From Desulfolutivibrio sulfodismutans DSM 3696 (GTDB taxonomy: Bacteria; Desulfobacterota; Desulfovibrionia; Desulfovibrionales; Desulfovibrionaceae): a DNA stretch of 64,000 nucleotides. The stretch is from positions 2,315,001-2,379,000 of the forward strand of contig NZ_CP045504.1 of the NCBI RefSeq assembly GCF_013376455.1, written 5' to 3'. The notes beneath the pieces are model-generated. The model was given only the letters and a program-made list of their open reading frames with translations, had not been told where the DNA came from and ran no database searches. Within the stretch, counting starts at the first letter, position 1. Each line of letters starts with the position of its first letter. Below are positions 8,620 to 15,980 of the stretch, piece by piece. A program made the position numbers and the translations under genes.

Positions 8620-9855
8620 ATGGACAACCCAAATATTAAAGTTTTTGTTAGCTCAACCGGCAGAGATTTGTGGGACTATCGTAATGCAGCAGGTGAAGCT
8701 ATTAACCGATTAGAGGGTTTTCAAGCTGTTATGATGGAAGATTTTTCTGCACATTCTGCCCCTCCTGTTGATGTATGTCTAAAAAAGTTAGAATCTTCCG
8801 ATATTGTGGTGTTCATCTTGGGTTTTAATTATGGATCGTCTCCCTCGGGGAGCAGTTGCTCATACACAGAACTTGAATATAACTCTTCTGCCAAAAAAAG
8901 ACGATTGGCATACTTCGCAGGGGATGATTTTTTGTTATCTCCAAAATTACGTGAATCTGATGAGTTATATAAAAGGCAGTTACTATTTAGAGAGAATGTA
9001 AAAAAGGATCTTTGTATTGATTTTTTTTCTAGTCCACATGACCTCGCTGCAAAAATAGTGGCTGGGCTGTTGAATGTTTTCAAGATGGATTATGATGACA
9101 AATCTAATTCAATAGTCAACATATACAGTAAAAATGTTAGTGGTGTAAAAATTAACGGGCAAAATGTTGAATTTAAGTCCTTTGATAATTTTAGAGGCGA
9201 GCAAGAGTGGAGATACCCTTTAAAGAACCACGATGCGAGCAATAAATTATTGCTCGTTGAAACGATCGAAGTAATCGATCACGAGGCATGCATTGGGGTG
9301 TGCTTTGACTTTACTCATAACAGGCTACCGCGTGGTGTGCGGTTTAACAGGGCTAGCGCCGCCTATCATGTGCCTCGGCATGGTTCAAAGGGATCAAACG
9401 TTGGTATAAACGTGCCTCGATTTGAAGAAATATCACCAGGAAAAACCGCATTGCGCTTAGAACCCGCAAGAGTTAATGTGTTACGCCATAGCAATGAGCC
9501 GAAAAATCAGGCATTAACCCTGACAAAGGGAGAGTACACTCTATGGGTGCTGGGAGGAGGTTCTGCTGCACTTACCATCCCAGATAACAACAAACACGCA
9601 GTTGAGTTGATATCTAGCGTGAAAAAGGCGACCGAATCTCGTTTTGTTTCGTTCAACATAAGAGAAGACAGAATACCAATAACTATTAGCGTCGATGGCA
9701 TATTAAATCACTTTCAACTTGAAAAAGGATGCTACCCGACAAGTAAACTGCAAACTGATGAATCGATGGTGGCTAGAGCTTCCGATGTTTTAAGTTTAGA
9801 ATGTGGTATTTTTTCTGTCAAACGACACTCTGTTATTCCATGGCATTCTCTTTGA
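8620..9855 (+). CDS. DUF4062 domain protein on AT-rich DNA
   Basis: 411 residues. The first ~140 form a DUF4062 domain: IKVFVSSTGRDLWDYRNAAG, then MMEDFSAH and the LESSDIVVFILGFNYGS strand-loop, then CSYTELEY. This flavodoxin/TIR-like fold sits at the N-terminus of many bacterial NTPase-type signalling and conflict proteins. Here no NTPase follows; residues ~170-411 are a beta-rich region I do not recognise. ATG 8620 has GAAGG 6 bases upstream; ATGs at 8614 and 8566 are alternatives. The gene is markedly AT-rich against GC-rich surroundings, so it was probably acquired. An IS element is inserted about 107 bases after it. Confidence 0.7.
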   Translation: MDNPNIKVFVSSTGRDLWDYRNAAGEAINRLEGFQAVMMEDFSAHSAPPVDVCLKKLESSDIVVFILGFNYGSSPSGSSCSYTELEYNSSAKKRRLAYFAGDDFLLSPKLRESDELYKRQLLFRENVKKDLCIDFFSSPHDLAAKIVAGLLNVFKMDYDDKSNSIVNIYSKNVSGVKINGQNVEFKSFDNFRGEQEWRYPLKNHDASNKLLLVETIEVIDHEACIGVCFDFTHNRLPRGVRFNRASAAYHVPRHGSKGSNVGINVPRFEEISPGKTALRLEPARVNVLRHSNEPKNQALTLTKGEYTLWVLGGGSAALTIPDNNKHAVELISSVKKATESRFVSFNIREDRIPITISVDGILNHFQLEKGCYPTSKLQTDESMVARASDVLSLECGIFSVKRHSVIPWHSL

Positions 9856-9962
9856 GTATGTCAATTTTTAGTAGTGCAATTTTGCGCGAGACAACACGCT
9901 CTTCTAAAATTTATTATTTCTCCGCCATATTAGCCCATAAATGTAGGTTTTTCTCCAAATAT

Positions 9963-11225
9963 GAGACCGCTGCACAATCCTCTGATGTCGTTACGGAATT
10001 CTCTCGAAAGGTCTCGGTCGTCTGTTTCCGCCGTCGTTTAGCCGACAGCGCTGATCTTGTTTCACCTTGAGGCGGCGTTCGTCACTCCTTAGCGTAAGTG
10101 TTCCTCAACATCCCGCTTTGAGCACCGCTTTTTTCAAGTTGAAAGCCATAGCGTTGAGTAAAAATTCAAGTTCAACCTTGGCTACCCCCAGGTAACGCGT
10201 CCGGAAGAAGCCATAACTTCTTTTGAGCGTTCCGAAAGCCCGTTCCACCTTCGACCGGACGCTGCTAACTTGACGATTTGCCGCTTTTTCGGCGGGGTTC
10301 AGCGCACGGTTGCGAGCGGCCTTATGCATGATGCCGTCGGCAAGTCTCCGAGCTTGGAGCACATGCCTGTTCAACTGGCTGCTGTATCCCTTGTCCGCAT
10401 AGATGCGGCCCCCTGGCATGGGGCCAATCTCATCAAGAATATCCACGAATTCCTGCGTATCCGAACGGTTGGCGGGCGTGACATGGCCGCCGAGGAGAAA
10501 GCCGTCCCGGCTGTCCGTGGCCGCATGGACTTTGTAGCCGTAATAAGCCCGGTTCCCTTTGCGCAACCAGGCCGCATCGGCGTCATCGGAGTAGCTGATG
10601 GTTACGTCCGACGCCTCGTCGTCATCTTCCTCGCGATCTTCGGGAAGAATATCGATTACTTTGAGGGGGCGGCGCGAGGAGGTGATGACGCTCGCGTCCA
10701 CGATGGCTCCTTCACGTACCAGTAAGCCGCGCCGCTGGAGTTGATGGTTGAGTTTGTCCAGAAGCCGCTTCAAGACGTTTTTTTCAAGCAGGCTCTGCCG
10801 AAACCGGCAAATGGTCGAGGAATCGGGCACCTCGTCATGATCAAGGGAAAGGCCCACGAATCGGACAAAGGACAACCGATCGTACAAGCATTCCTCCACC
10901 GCCGCGTCGCTCAGGTTGTACCACCTCTGGAGCAGAAGGATTTTAAACATCGGCAACGGTGCATATGCAGGATTACCAACGGCATTGACGACTCGGCTGA
11001 GCTTTTTTCGAAGAAGCTTCTCAAACGGCTTCCAATCAATGAGGCGATCAATCTCATCCAGAAAGCATTCCTTGTGCCTGCGATGGGACACGACGTAGTC
11101 GGCAATACCGGGCTTATTGGAATTGCGCTCGCTCATGATCGCCTCCATTATTTTTGATGGAGAAAATATAGCATAATTGCCTAAAATTACAATAGAATTG
11201 TGCCATTTTTCCGTGCAACGGTCTC
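9963..11225. mobile_element. Complete IS5-family insertion sequence
   Basis: A 1263-bp element. Left end GAGACCGCTGCAC and right end (read inward) GAGACCGTTGCAC match at 12 of 13 bases. The element is flanked on both sides by the pentamer AATAT, a likely target duplication. It carries one intact transposase on the minus strand and no passenger genes. The intact ends and frame suggest a recent insertion. Confidence 0.85.
10105..11148 (-). CDS. IS5 family DDE transposase
   Basis: 347 residues. The N-terminal domain (IDWKPFEKLLRKKL, then YAPLPMFKILLLQRWYNLSD) is the IS5 DNA-binding region. The catalytic triad is visible as D in GAIVDASVI, D in GRIYADKGYSS and E in SKVERAFGTLKRSYGF; spacing and the Y(2)R(3)E(6)K-like context fit the IS5 group. 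GNRAYYGYKVH precedes the second Asp as usual. The frame is uninterrupted. The alternative start M5 (MSERNSN) is equally plausible. Confidence 0.92.
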   Translation of the reverse strand: MEAIMSERNSNKPGIADYVVSHRRHKECFLDEIDRLIDWKPFEKLLRKKLSRVVNAVGNPAYAPLPMFKILLLQRWYNLSDAAVEECLYDRLSFVRFVGLSLDHDEVPDSSTICRFRQSLLEKNVLKRLLDKLNHQLQRRGLLVREGAIVDASVITSSRRPLKVIDILPEDREEDDDEASDVTISYSDDADAAWLRKGNRAYYGYKVHAATDSRDGFLLGGHVTPANRSDTQEFVDILDEIGPMPGGRIYADKGYSSQLNRHVLQARRLADGIMHKAARNRALNPAEKAANRQVSSVRSKVERAFGTLKRSYGFFRTRYLGVAKVELEFLLNAMAFNLKKAVLKAGC

Positions 11226-11374
11226 AATATTAGTGTTCATCAATCCCATTCTACGGCATCTCCTACTCCCATTACTGTGCTCCAACGGCATTCCTTCTGT
11301 TTTACACAGCCCCCGCCCCGCCAGCTCGCCAGAGGGCATGCCCTAAACAGATACCCTGTCGCGCCCCCGGCGGC

Positions 11375-11524
11375 TCAACGCTCCCTCCCCATCCCCTCGG
11401 CCGTGAACTGGCAGGCCCTGGAAAACACGCACTCGCCCATAGCAGCCACGCTGTCCTCGCCGACCATCAGCATGTCCGTGCCAAGGAGCATGAAAAGGAG
11501 CATCGCCTCGTCGAAGTCGCGCAT
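11375..11524 (-). pseudogene. Chimeric 49-codon ORF: MarR start fused to a dikinase tail
   Basis: The frame begins MRDFDEAMLLFMLLGT, which mirrors the MarR at 6512 (MRDFDDVTPLFLTLGA). It then continues in frame as TDMLMVGEDSVAAMGECV and CQFTAEGMGRER, which mirrors the last ~30 residues of the dikinase-like protein that ends at 15981. The DNA at 11385-11480 is about 85-90% identical to 15985-16080. An intact MarR-type palindrome lies just upstream. I read it as a rearrangement scar from paralogous copies; a functional micropeptide is possible but unsupported. Confidence 0.7.
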
Positions 11525-11531
11525 GGGACGT

Positions 11532-11546
11532 GTTTAGCTGCTAAAC
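11532..11546. promoter_or_regulatory. MarR-type operator, copy 3 (before the chimeric ORF)
   Basis: A perfect inverted repeat GTTTAG-CTG-CTAAAC ending 8 bases before the ATG of the chimeric ORF, the same distance as at the real MarR gene. Confidence 0.65.
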
Positions 11547-11655
11547 TTTTTGGCGTCGAAGAAAAATATACTTCCCGCGTAGCGAAACCGTGGCGACAGG
11601 CCCAGGCAGCCAAAAAGCCCTTGACGCATGACACGTGATACGTTACACGTAACAT

Positions 11656-11934
11656 ATGATCCGTCGATTTCGCCACAAAGGTCTGGAGAGACTCTTTCTG
11701 TCCGGCGACCAAAGCGGGGTGGCGGGCCAACACGTCAGGAAGCTTTCACACATACTGGCGATGCTGCACGCCAGCGCATCGCCGGAGGGGATGAACCTAC
11801 CAGGATTTCGGCTGCATCAACTCAAAGGGGATCGCAAGGGTTCCTGGGCGGTTTCGGTTTCGGGGAACTGGCGGATCGTGTTCACGTTTCACGGCGGCGA
11901 CGCGACGGATGTCGATCTCGTGGATTATCATTGA
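11656..11934 (+). CDS. higB: HigB/RelE-type toxin
   Basis: 92 residues: IRRFRHKGLERLFLSGDQSG, HVRKLSHILAMLHAS, then PGFRLHQLKGDRKGSWAVSV and the C-terminal GNWRIVFTFHGGDATDVDLVDYH. The last motif (W-R-I-x-F-x-F...D-x-D-Y-H) is the hallmark of the HigB-1 toxins that cut mRNA on ribosomes. It comes before its antitoxin, the inverted order typical of hig modules. The region GTTACACGTAAC (11642-11653) just before the ATG is a short inverted repeat that could be the operator; a TTGACG at 11621 may be the -35. Confidence 0.88.
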   Translation: MIRRFRHKGLERLFLSGDQSGVAGQHVRKLSHILAMLHASASPEGMNLPGFRLHQLKGDRKGSWAVSVSGNWRIVFTFHGGDATDVDLVDYH

Positions 11935-11956
11935 CAGCCAGCCAAGGAGGCCGACG

Positions 11957-12253
11957 ATGCACATGCACAGCCCCCCGCATCCCGGGGAGATCATTCGGGA
12001 TCAATGCCTTGAGCCCTTGCGCCTCACGGTGTCGGAGGCGGCCCGGGGCCTGGGCGTGACCCGCAAAACCTTTTCGGAATTGGTGAACGGGCGCTCCGGG
12101 GTGTCGCCGGAGATGGCCCTTCGCCTGGCCAAGGCCTTCGGCAGCACGCCCGAGACATGGCTGACCCTGCAATTGCAGTACGACCTGGCCAAGGCCCGGA
12201 CCAAGGCACAGGACATGGTGGTACGGCGGTTCATCGAACCCTCGGCGGCCTGA
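11957..12253 (+). CDS. higA: HigA-type antitoxin (XRE family)
   Basis: 98 residues, starting MHMHSPPHPGEIIRDQCLEP, the characteristic HigA opening (H-P-G-E). An XRE helix-turn-helix follows (LTVSEAARGLGVTRKTFSELVNGRSGVSPEMALRLAKAFG), ending with WLTLQLQYDLAKAR. AAGGAGG is 6 bases upstream of this ATG, which decides it over an earlier in-frame ATG at 11909. It lies 22 bases after the toxin stop and forms an operon with it. Confidence 0.9.
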   Translation: MHMHSPPHPGEIIRDQCLEPLRLTVSEAARGLGVTRKTFSELVNGRSGVSPEMALRLAKAFGSTPETWLTLQLQYDLAKARTKAQDMVVRRFIEPSAA

Positions 12254-12292
12254 CGCGCCGGATTTCCCGACTTCCCGCCCCGCACCCGCCGA

Positions 12293-12712
12293 TCAGTCGC
12301 CAGCCGCATCCACCCCATGGGCCCGGAGGAACGCCCCAAGCTTTTGATCGGAGCCGCTTATGTGCGTGACCAGCCATCCGCAGAGAAAATTGAGAATATC
12401 CATGGACAAGGCGCATCTGCCGCCTGAACAGTCGGCGGCGATGGTCCGGACCTTTTCCGTAAAATCCCGGTGCTCGCTTTTGTGCGCGGCGCTGTCCGGA
12501 TAGCCGTGGGCGTCCATGTAGCCTTCTTCCGTACCGAAGTGTTCCACGGCATAGCGCCCCATCTCGTCCAGGATGCCCTGCAAAAAGCCCGTCGATTCCT
12601 CGCGCAGCATGCCGTCGTGGAGCCTGTTGGTCATCTCCACCAACCGCCGGTGCTGGGCGTCTATGTCATGAACATGGGTGCTTAAATCGTCGTTCCATTC
12701 CAGAAGGGGCAT
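12293..12712 (-). CDS. Bacteriohemerythrin
   Basis: 139 residues with the full set of di-iron ligands: H in STHVHDIDAQH, the HxxxE in HFGTEEGYM, HxxxH in HKSEHRDF, and H(x)4D in THISGSD. These single-domain proteins bind O2 reversibly in the cytoplasm and are common in anaerobes as O2 scavengers or sensors. The MPLLEWND start has GGAG 6 bases upstream; an ATG 12 bases earlier directly abuts the stop of the preceding HD-GYP gene. The two genes are probably one transcript, which suggests an O2/redox link with the HD-GYP sensor. Confidence 0.9.
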   Translation of the reverse strand: MPLLEWNDDLSTHVHDIDAQHRRLVEMTNRLHDGMLREESTGFLQGILDEMGRYAVEHFGTEEGYMDAHGYPDSAAHKSEHRDFTEKVRTIAADCSGGRCALSMDILNFLCGWLVTHISGSDQKLGAFLRAHGVDAAGD

Positions 12713-12724
12713 GGCGGACTCCAT

Positions 12725-15700
12725 TCAGTTTTTTTCGCAGGCGTCCGGTTGCGACAGATACGGGCCGATGTCCGTCACGTCGCGCTGGGATGCAGCAAGA
12801 TGCGCCTCGGCATAGGCCGAAAACACGCCGCTTTTCAAAAAAATGTCGAAAATATCCGGATCGATATGCTTGTTGTTGCGCATACGCGACATGATGCCCA
12901 GGGCCTCGGACAGGGTCTTGGCCTTCTTATAGGGCCGGTCAGCGGCCGTCAGGGCCTCGAAGATGTCCGCTATGGCCATGATGCGGGCCTCCACCGGAAG
13001 CTGCTCCTTGGTCTTTTTCAAGGGATAGCCCGTGCCGATAAGCGTCTCATGATGCCCCGTGGCGATTTCGGTCACGCGGCCAAGCTGCTCCGGGAAGGGA
13101 ATTTTCTGTAACATCTCCAATCCGTTGAGCATGTGCTCGTTGATTTTGAAACGCTCTTCCGGGGTGAGCGTCCCGCGCGCAATGCGCAGGTTGTAGAGCT
13201 CTCCCCGGTTATATTCGTTTTCCGGAACCTGTACGGGATTTCCATGGGCGTCCACGAGGTTGGGGTAGGCCCGCATCCGGGGAACGACATGTTCCGGCTT
13301 GTCGGCCAGAAGCGTTTCCGGCGTGGGCAGTTCGGGTTCGGCCTCGCGCGCCTTCCGTCCCAATTCCTCCTCGGAAAGGCCTACCCGGTCATTGAAATAC
13401 CGCATCCATTGGCGACCGGCGATCTGCTCCAGACGCGTTTTGTCCCCATCGGAGAGAAACTCTCCGCCGACATTGCAGGCGGCTACGAACTCAAAATCCG
13501 CATGCAGCCTGCGAATCTCTTCCGCGAATTCCTGCTCAAGCTCCTTCGGGGCCACCTGGCCATGGCCTGAATTTCGCAAATACGAAATCTCGGCATCCCT
13601 GCGAAGCACTTCGAACCGCATCCGGATTTCATTGATTCTATTGTATATCGTTTCAAGTTTCGTGGCCTTGTCCACCACATATTCCGGAGTCGTCACCTTG
13701 CCGCAGTCGTGCAGCCAGGAGGCTATCCACAACTGACGCCATTCATCGTCGGTCGCGATGTAAAATTCCCCCAGGGGGCCGTCCGTGGTTTCATGGACGG
13801 CCCGGGCCAGCATTTCGGTCAGGACCGGCACCCGGGTGCAGTGTCCCGCCGTATACGGGGACTTGGCGTCAATGGAGGAGGCGATGACCTGAATCAGGGC
13901 GTCGAAGAGGTCGCGCAGGGAAAGAACCAGATGGTGGTTGTCCAGGGCCACGGCCGCCTGGGCCGCCAGGGAGCCGATAAAACCCAGGCCCTGGCCGGGG
14001 GCGCCGTCGTCCGCGTCCTCGGCATGGGAAATCTGCGGGTTGAAAAGCTGGATGACGCCGAGAACCTCGTCCCGGCGGGTCACAAGCGGGGCGGTGATGA
14101 GGGATGCAATGCGATAGTTCTTCGGCTCTTCGGGCAGGCCCGTCGGGAAAAGGGACAGGCCCTCGTCCCGGGTTGTCGAGGCCTTCCGGGTGCGCAACGC
14201 CTCACAGGCGTGGCGCAGGACGCTGTGGGGCTGCAAAAAGGGCATGATCTCGGGCCGAACCTTCACCCGGGGGGCCGGGTTCTCGGACAGCCCCCCCAGA
14301 ACCAGGCTCTCGGCATGCAGCGACAACAACTCCACTTCAAGCTCCTCCCCTTCCATGAGATACAACACGCCGCCGTCAGCCCCGGCAAGCTCCTTGGCCG
14401 TCTGAAAAATGAGCGTCACAAGGCGGGCCATGTCCTTTTCCGCAGAAAGGGCCATGCCGCCCGCCACAAGCTTTTCGAGGGTGGCCTGGGTGTCGAGCAG
14501 GCTCTCGGTCCTGGCCCGGATCGTGGTTTTCATGACCTCACAGGCCGTGGCCAGGGCCTGCATCTCGGAGACATGGGACTGGATCGCGGGCGAAGCGGAA
14601 AAGTCAAACCGCTGGATTTTCCCGGCCTCCTCGCACAGCAGGCGGACGGGGCGCGCGACCCGGCGGGCCAGGTGCATGGCCAGGGGGACGGCCAGGCCGA
14701 GAATGACGGCCGCAAGAAGGACGATGCGCAGGGCCATGTCCGTGATATGGCCCGTGACATCCTCCAGGGGAGCGGCCACGATGACCCGAAAATGCAATCC
14801 ATGGTCATCCGCCATGGGCGTCAGGGTGGCGAGATAGGGCGCGCCGTCGATGTCCGCCACCCGGGGGGCGCGGGGTCCATCCCCGTCGGAGACGGCCGCC
14901 AGGGTCGCCAGGCGCACCACGGGGTCCGTGGCGTCACTGGCCAAGGGGAGTTGCAGGCGATCGTCAATGAGCCTCTCCCAGGCCTGGCCTGGAACGGCCA
15001 CCAGCCGACTGGCCTCGTCCACTATCCACAACGTCCCGTGCGGCGTGACGCGCTGCCGGGCAAGCAATTCGCCGAGCTGGGACAGGGACACGTCCACGCC
15101 GAAAACGCCGCCGCCATCCGCAAGAACCCGGGCGCAGGTTATCCCGGGCAGCCTGGAACTGCTGAAGACATAGGGCGCGGTGTAGACGCTACGTTTGCTT
15201 TTTTCCGCATCCAGATACCACGGCCTCTGCCTGGGATCATAGGCGGCGTCGGCCTCCGTGCGGGTGGACAGGACGCCAAGATCGGAGGCGAGAAAGCGCC
15301 ATGTCTGACGGCGGACGCCGTCTTCGCCAGGGGTGATGATTCTATCAATATATGCGGCGTTATCCGGCGCATCATAGGTCTTTAAAACATGGCTGTTGCC
15401 CCGACAGGCAATGACCTGATGAAATTTGCCATCCGTATAACCAATATAGGATGACAACAACGTGGGATTCTCATCCAAAATAAATTTCATCTTCAGCAGG
15501 TCATCCTGAAGATGTTCCTCGGACATGCGGCCAGACAGGCCCGCAAATGTCAGTGAAGCAACGTCTGTAAGAGAAGAGATCGACTCGACAATGACGTTTA
15601 TTTCCGAGATCGTTTTTTCAGAAGTTTCACGGAAGATCACCTCCGCGGATTTCAACGATGCAATGCGACTCTCATGAATGACGCCAAGAAGCACCGCTCC

Positions 15701-15799
15701 GGTCAGCAGTGTCGCCGTGGAGACAATACTTATGAGAATGAGGGAAGAAAATGATATTTTTATGTTTTTCCAGCCGCGCATCAGGGATATCCTCGCCAT
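12725..15799 (-). CDS. Membrane sensor with Cache, HAMP, GAF and HD-GYP domains
   Basis: 1024 residues. TM1 lies at about 15-38; a periplasmic dCache-like domain follows (YIGYTDGKFHQV, DPRQRPWYLDAEK, GVFGVDVSL); TM2 is at about 350-375, then HAMP, then GAF at about 440-640, then HD-GYP. The HD motif reads HDCGK and the second His motif HHETLIGTGYP, so the GYP signature is intact although the usual HHERxDG is altered. A long insert (about 730-860) splits the HD-GYP fold. HD-GYP proteins cleave cyclic di-GMP or related dinucleotides. Followed directly by bacteriohemerythrin. Confidence 0.85.
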   Translation of the reverse strand: MARISLMRGWKNIKISFSSLILISIVSTATLLTGAVLLGVIHESRIASLKSAEVIFRETSEKTISEINVIVESISSLTDVASLTFAGLSGRMSEEHLQDDLLKMKFILDENPTLLSSYIGYTDGKFHQVIACRGNSHVLKTYDAPDNAAYIDRIITPGEDGVRRQTWRFLASDLGVLSTRTEADAAYDPRQRPWYLDAEKSKRSVYTAPYVFSSSRLPGITCARVLADGGGVFGVDVSLSQLGELLARQRVTPHGTLWIVDEASRLVAVPGQAWERLIDDRLQLPLASDATDPVVRLATLAAVSDGDGPRAPRVADIDGAPYLATLTPMADDHGLHFRVIVAAPLEDVTGHITDMALRIVLLAAVILGLAVPLAMHLARRVARPVRLLCEEAGKIQRFDFSASPAIQSHVSEMQALATACEVMKTTIRARTESLLDTQATLEKLVAGGMALSAEKDMARLVTLIFQTAKELAGADGGVLYLMEGEELEVELLSLHAESLVLGGLSENPAPRVKVRPEIMPFLQPHSVLRHACEALRTRKASTTRDEGLSLFPTGLPEEPKNYRIASLITAPLVTRRDEVLGVIQLFNPQISHAEDADDGAPGQGLGFIGSLAAQAAVALDNHHLVLSLRDLFDALIQVIASSIDAKSPYTAGHCTRVPVLTEMLARAVHETTDGPLGEFYIATDDEWRQLWIASWLHDCGKVTTPEYVVDKATKLETIYNRINEIRMRFEVLRRDAEISYLRNSGHGQVAPKELEQEFAEEIRRLHADFEFVAACNVGGEFLSDGDKTRLEQIAGRQWMRYFNDRVGLSEEELGRKAREAEPELPTPETLLADKPEHVVPRMRAYPNLVDAHGNPVQVPENEYNRGELYNLRIARGTLTPEERFKINEHMLNGLEMLQKIPFPEQLGRVTEIATGHHETLIGTGYPLKKTKEQLPVEARIMAIADIFEALTAADRPYKKAKTLSEALGIMSRMRNNKHIDPDIFDIFLKSGVFSAYAEAHLAASQRDVTDIGPYLSQPDACEKN

Positions 15800-15980
15800 G
15801 GGGGGAAGGGGTTTCCAGCCTGGACCGCCGCAACGACTTCCACCTAAATATGCCGAACCACCCCCCGCACCCGGTGATGGTTATCCGCCATCCCATGCAG
15901 GATAGACTATCCATACGCATTTTGCCAAACAAAATACTGGAAAAGACGGCTCCGGGAGGGATGTGGTCGGTATTTTCCCG

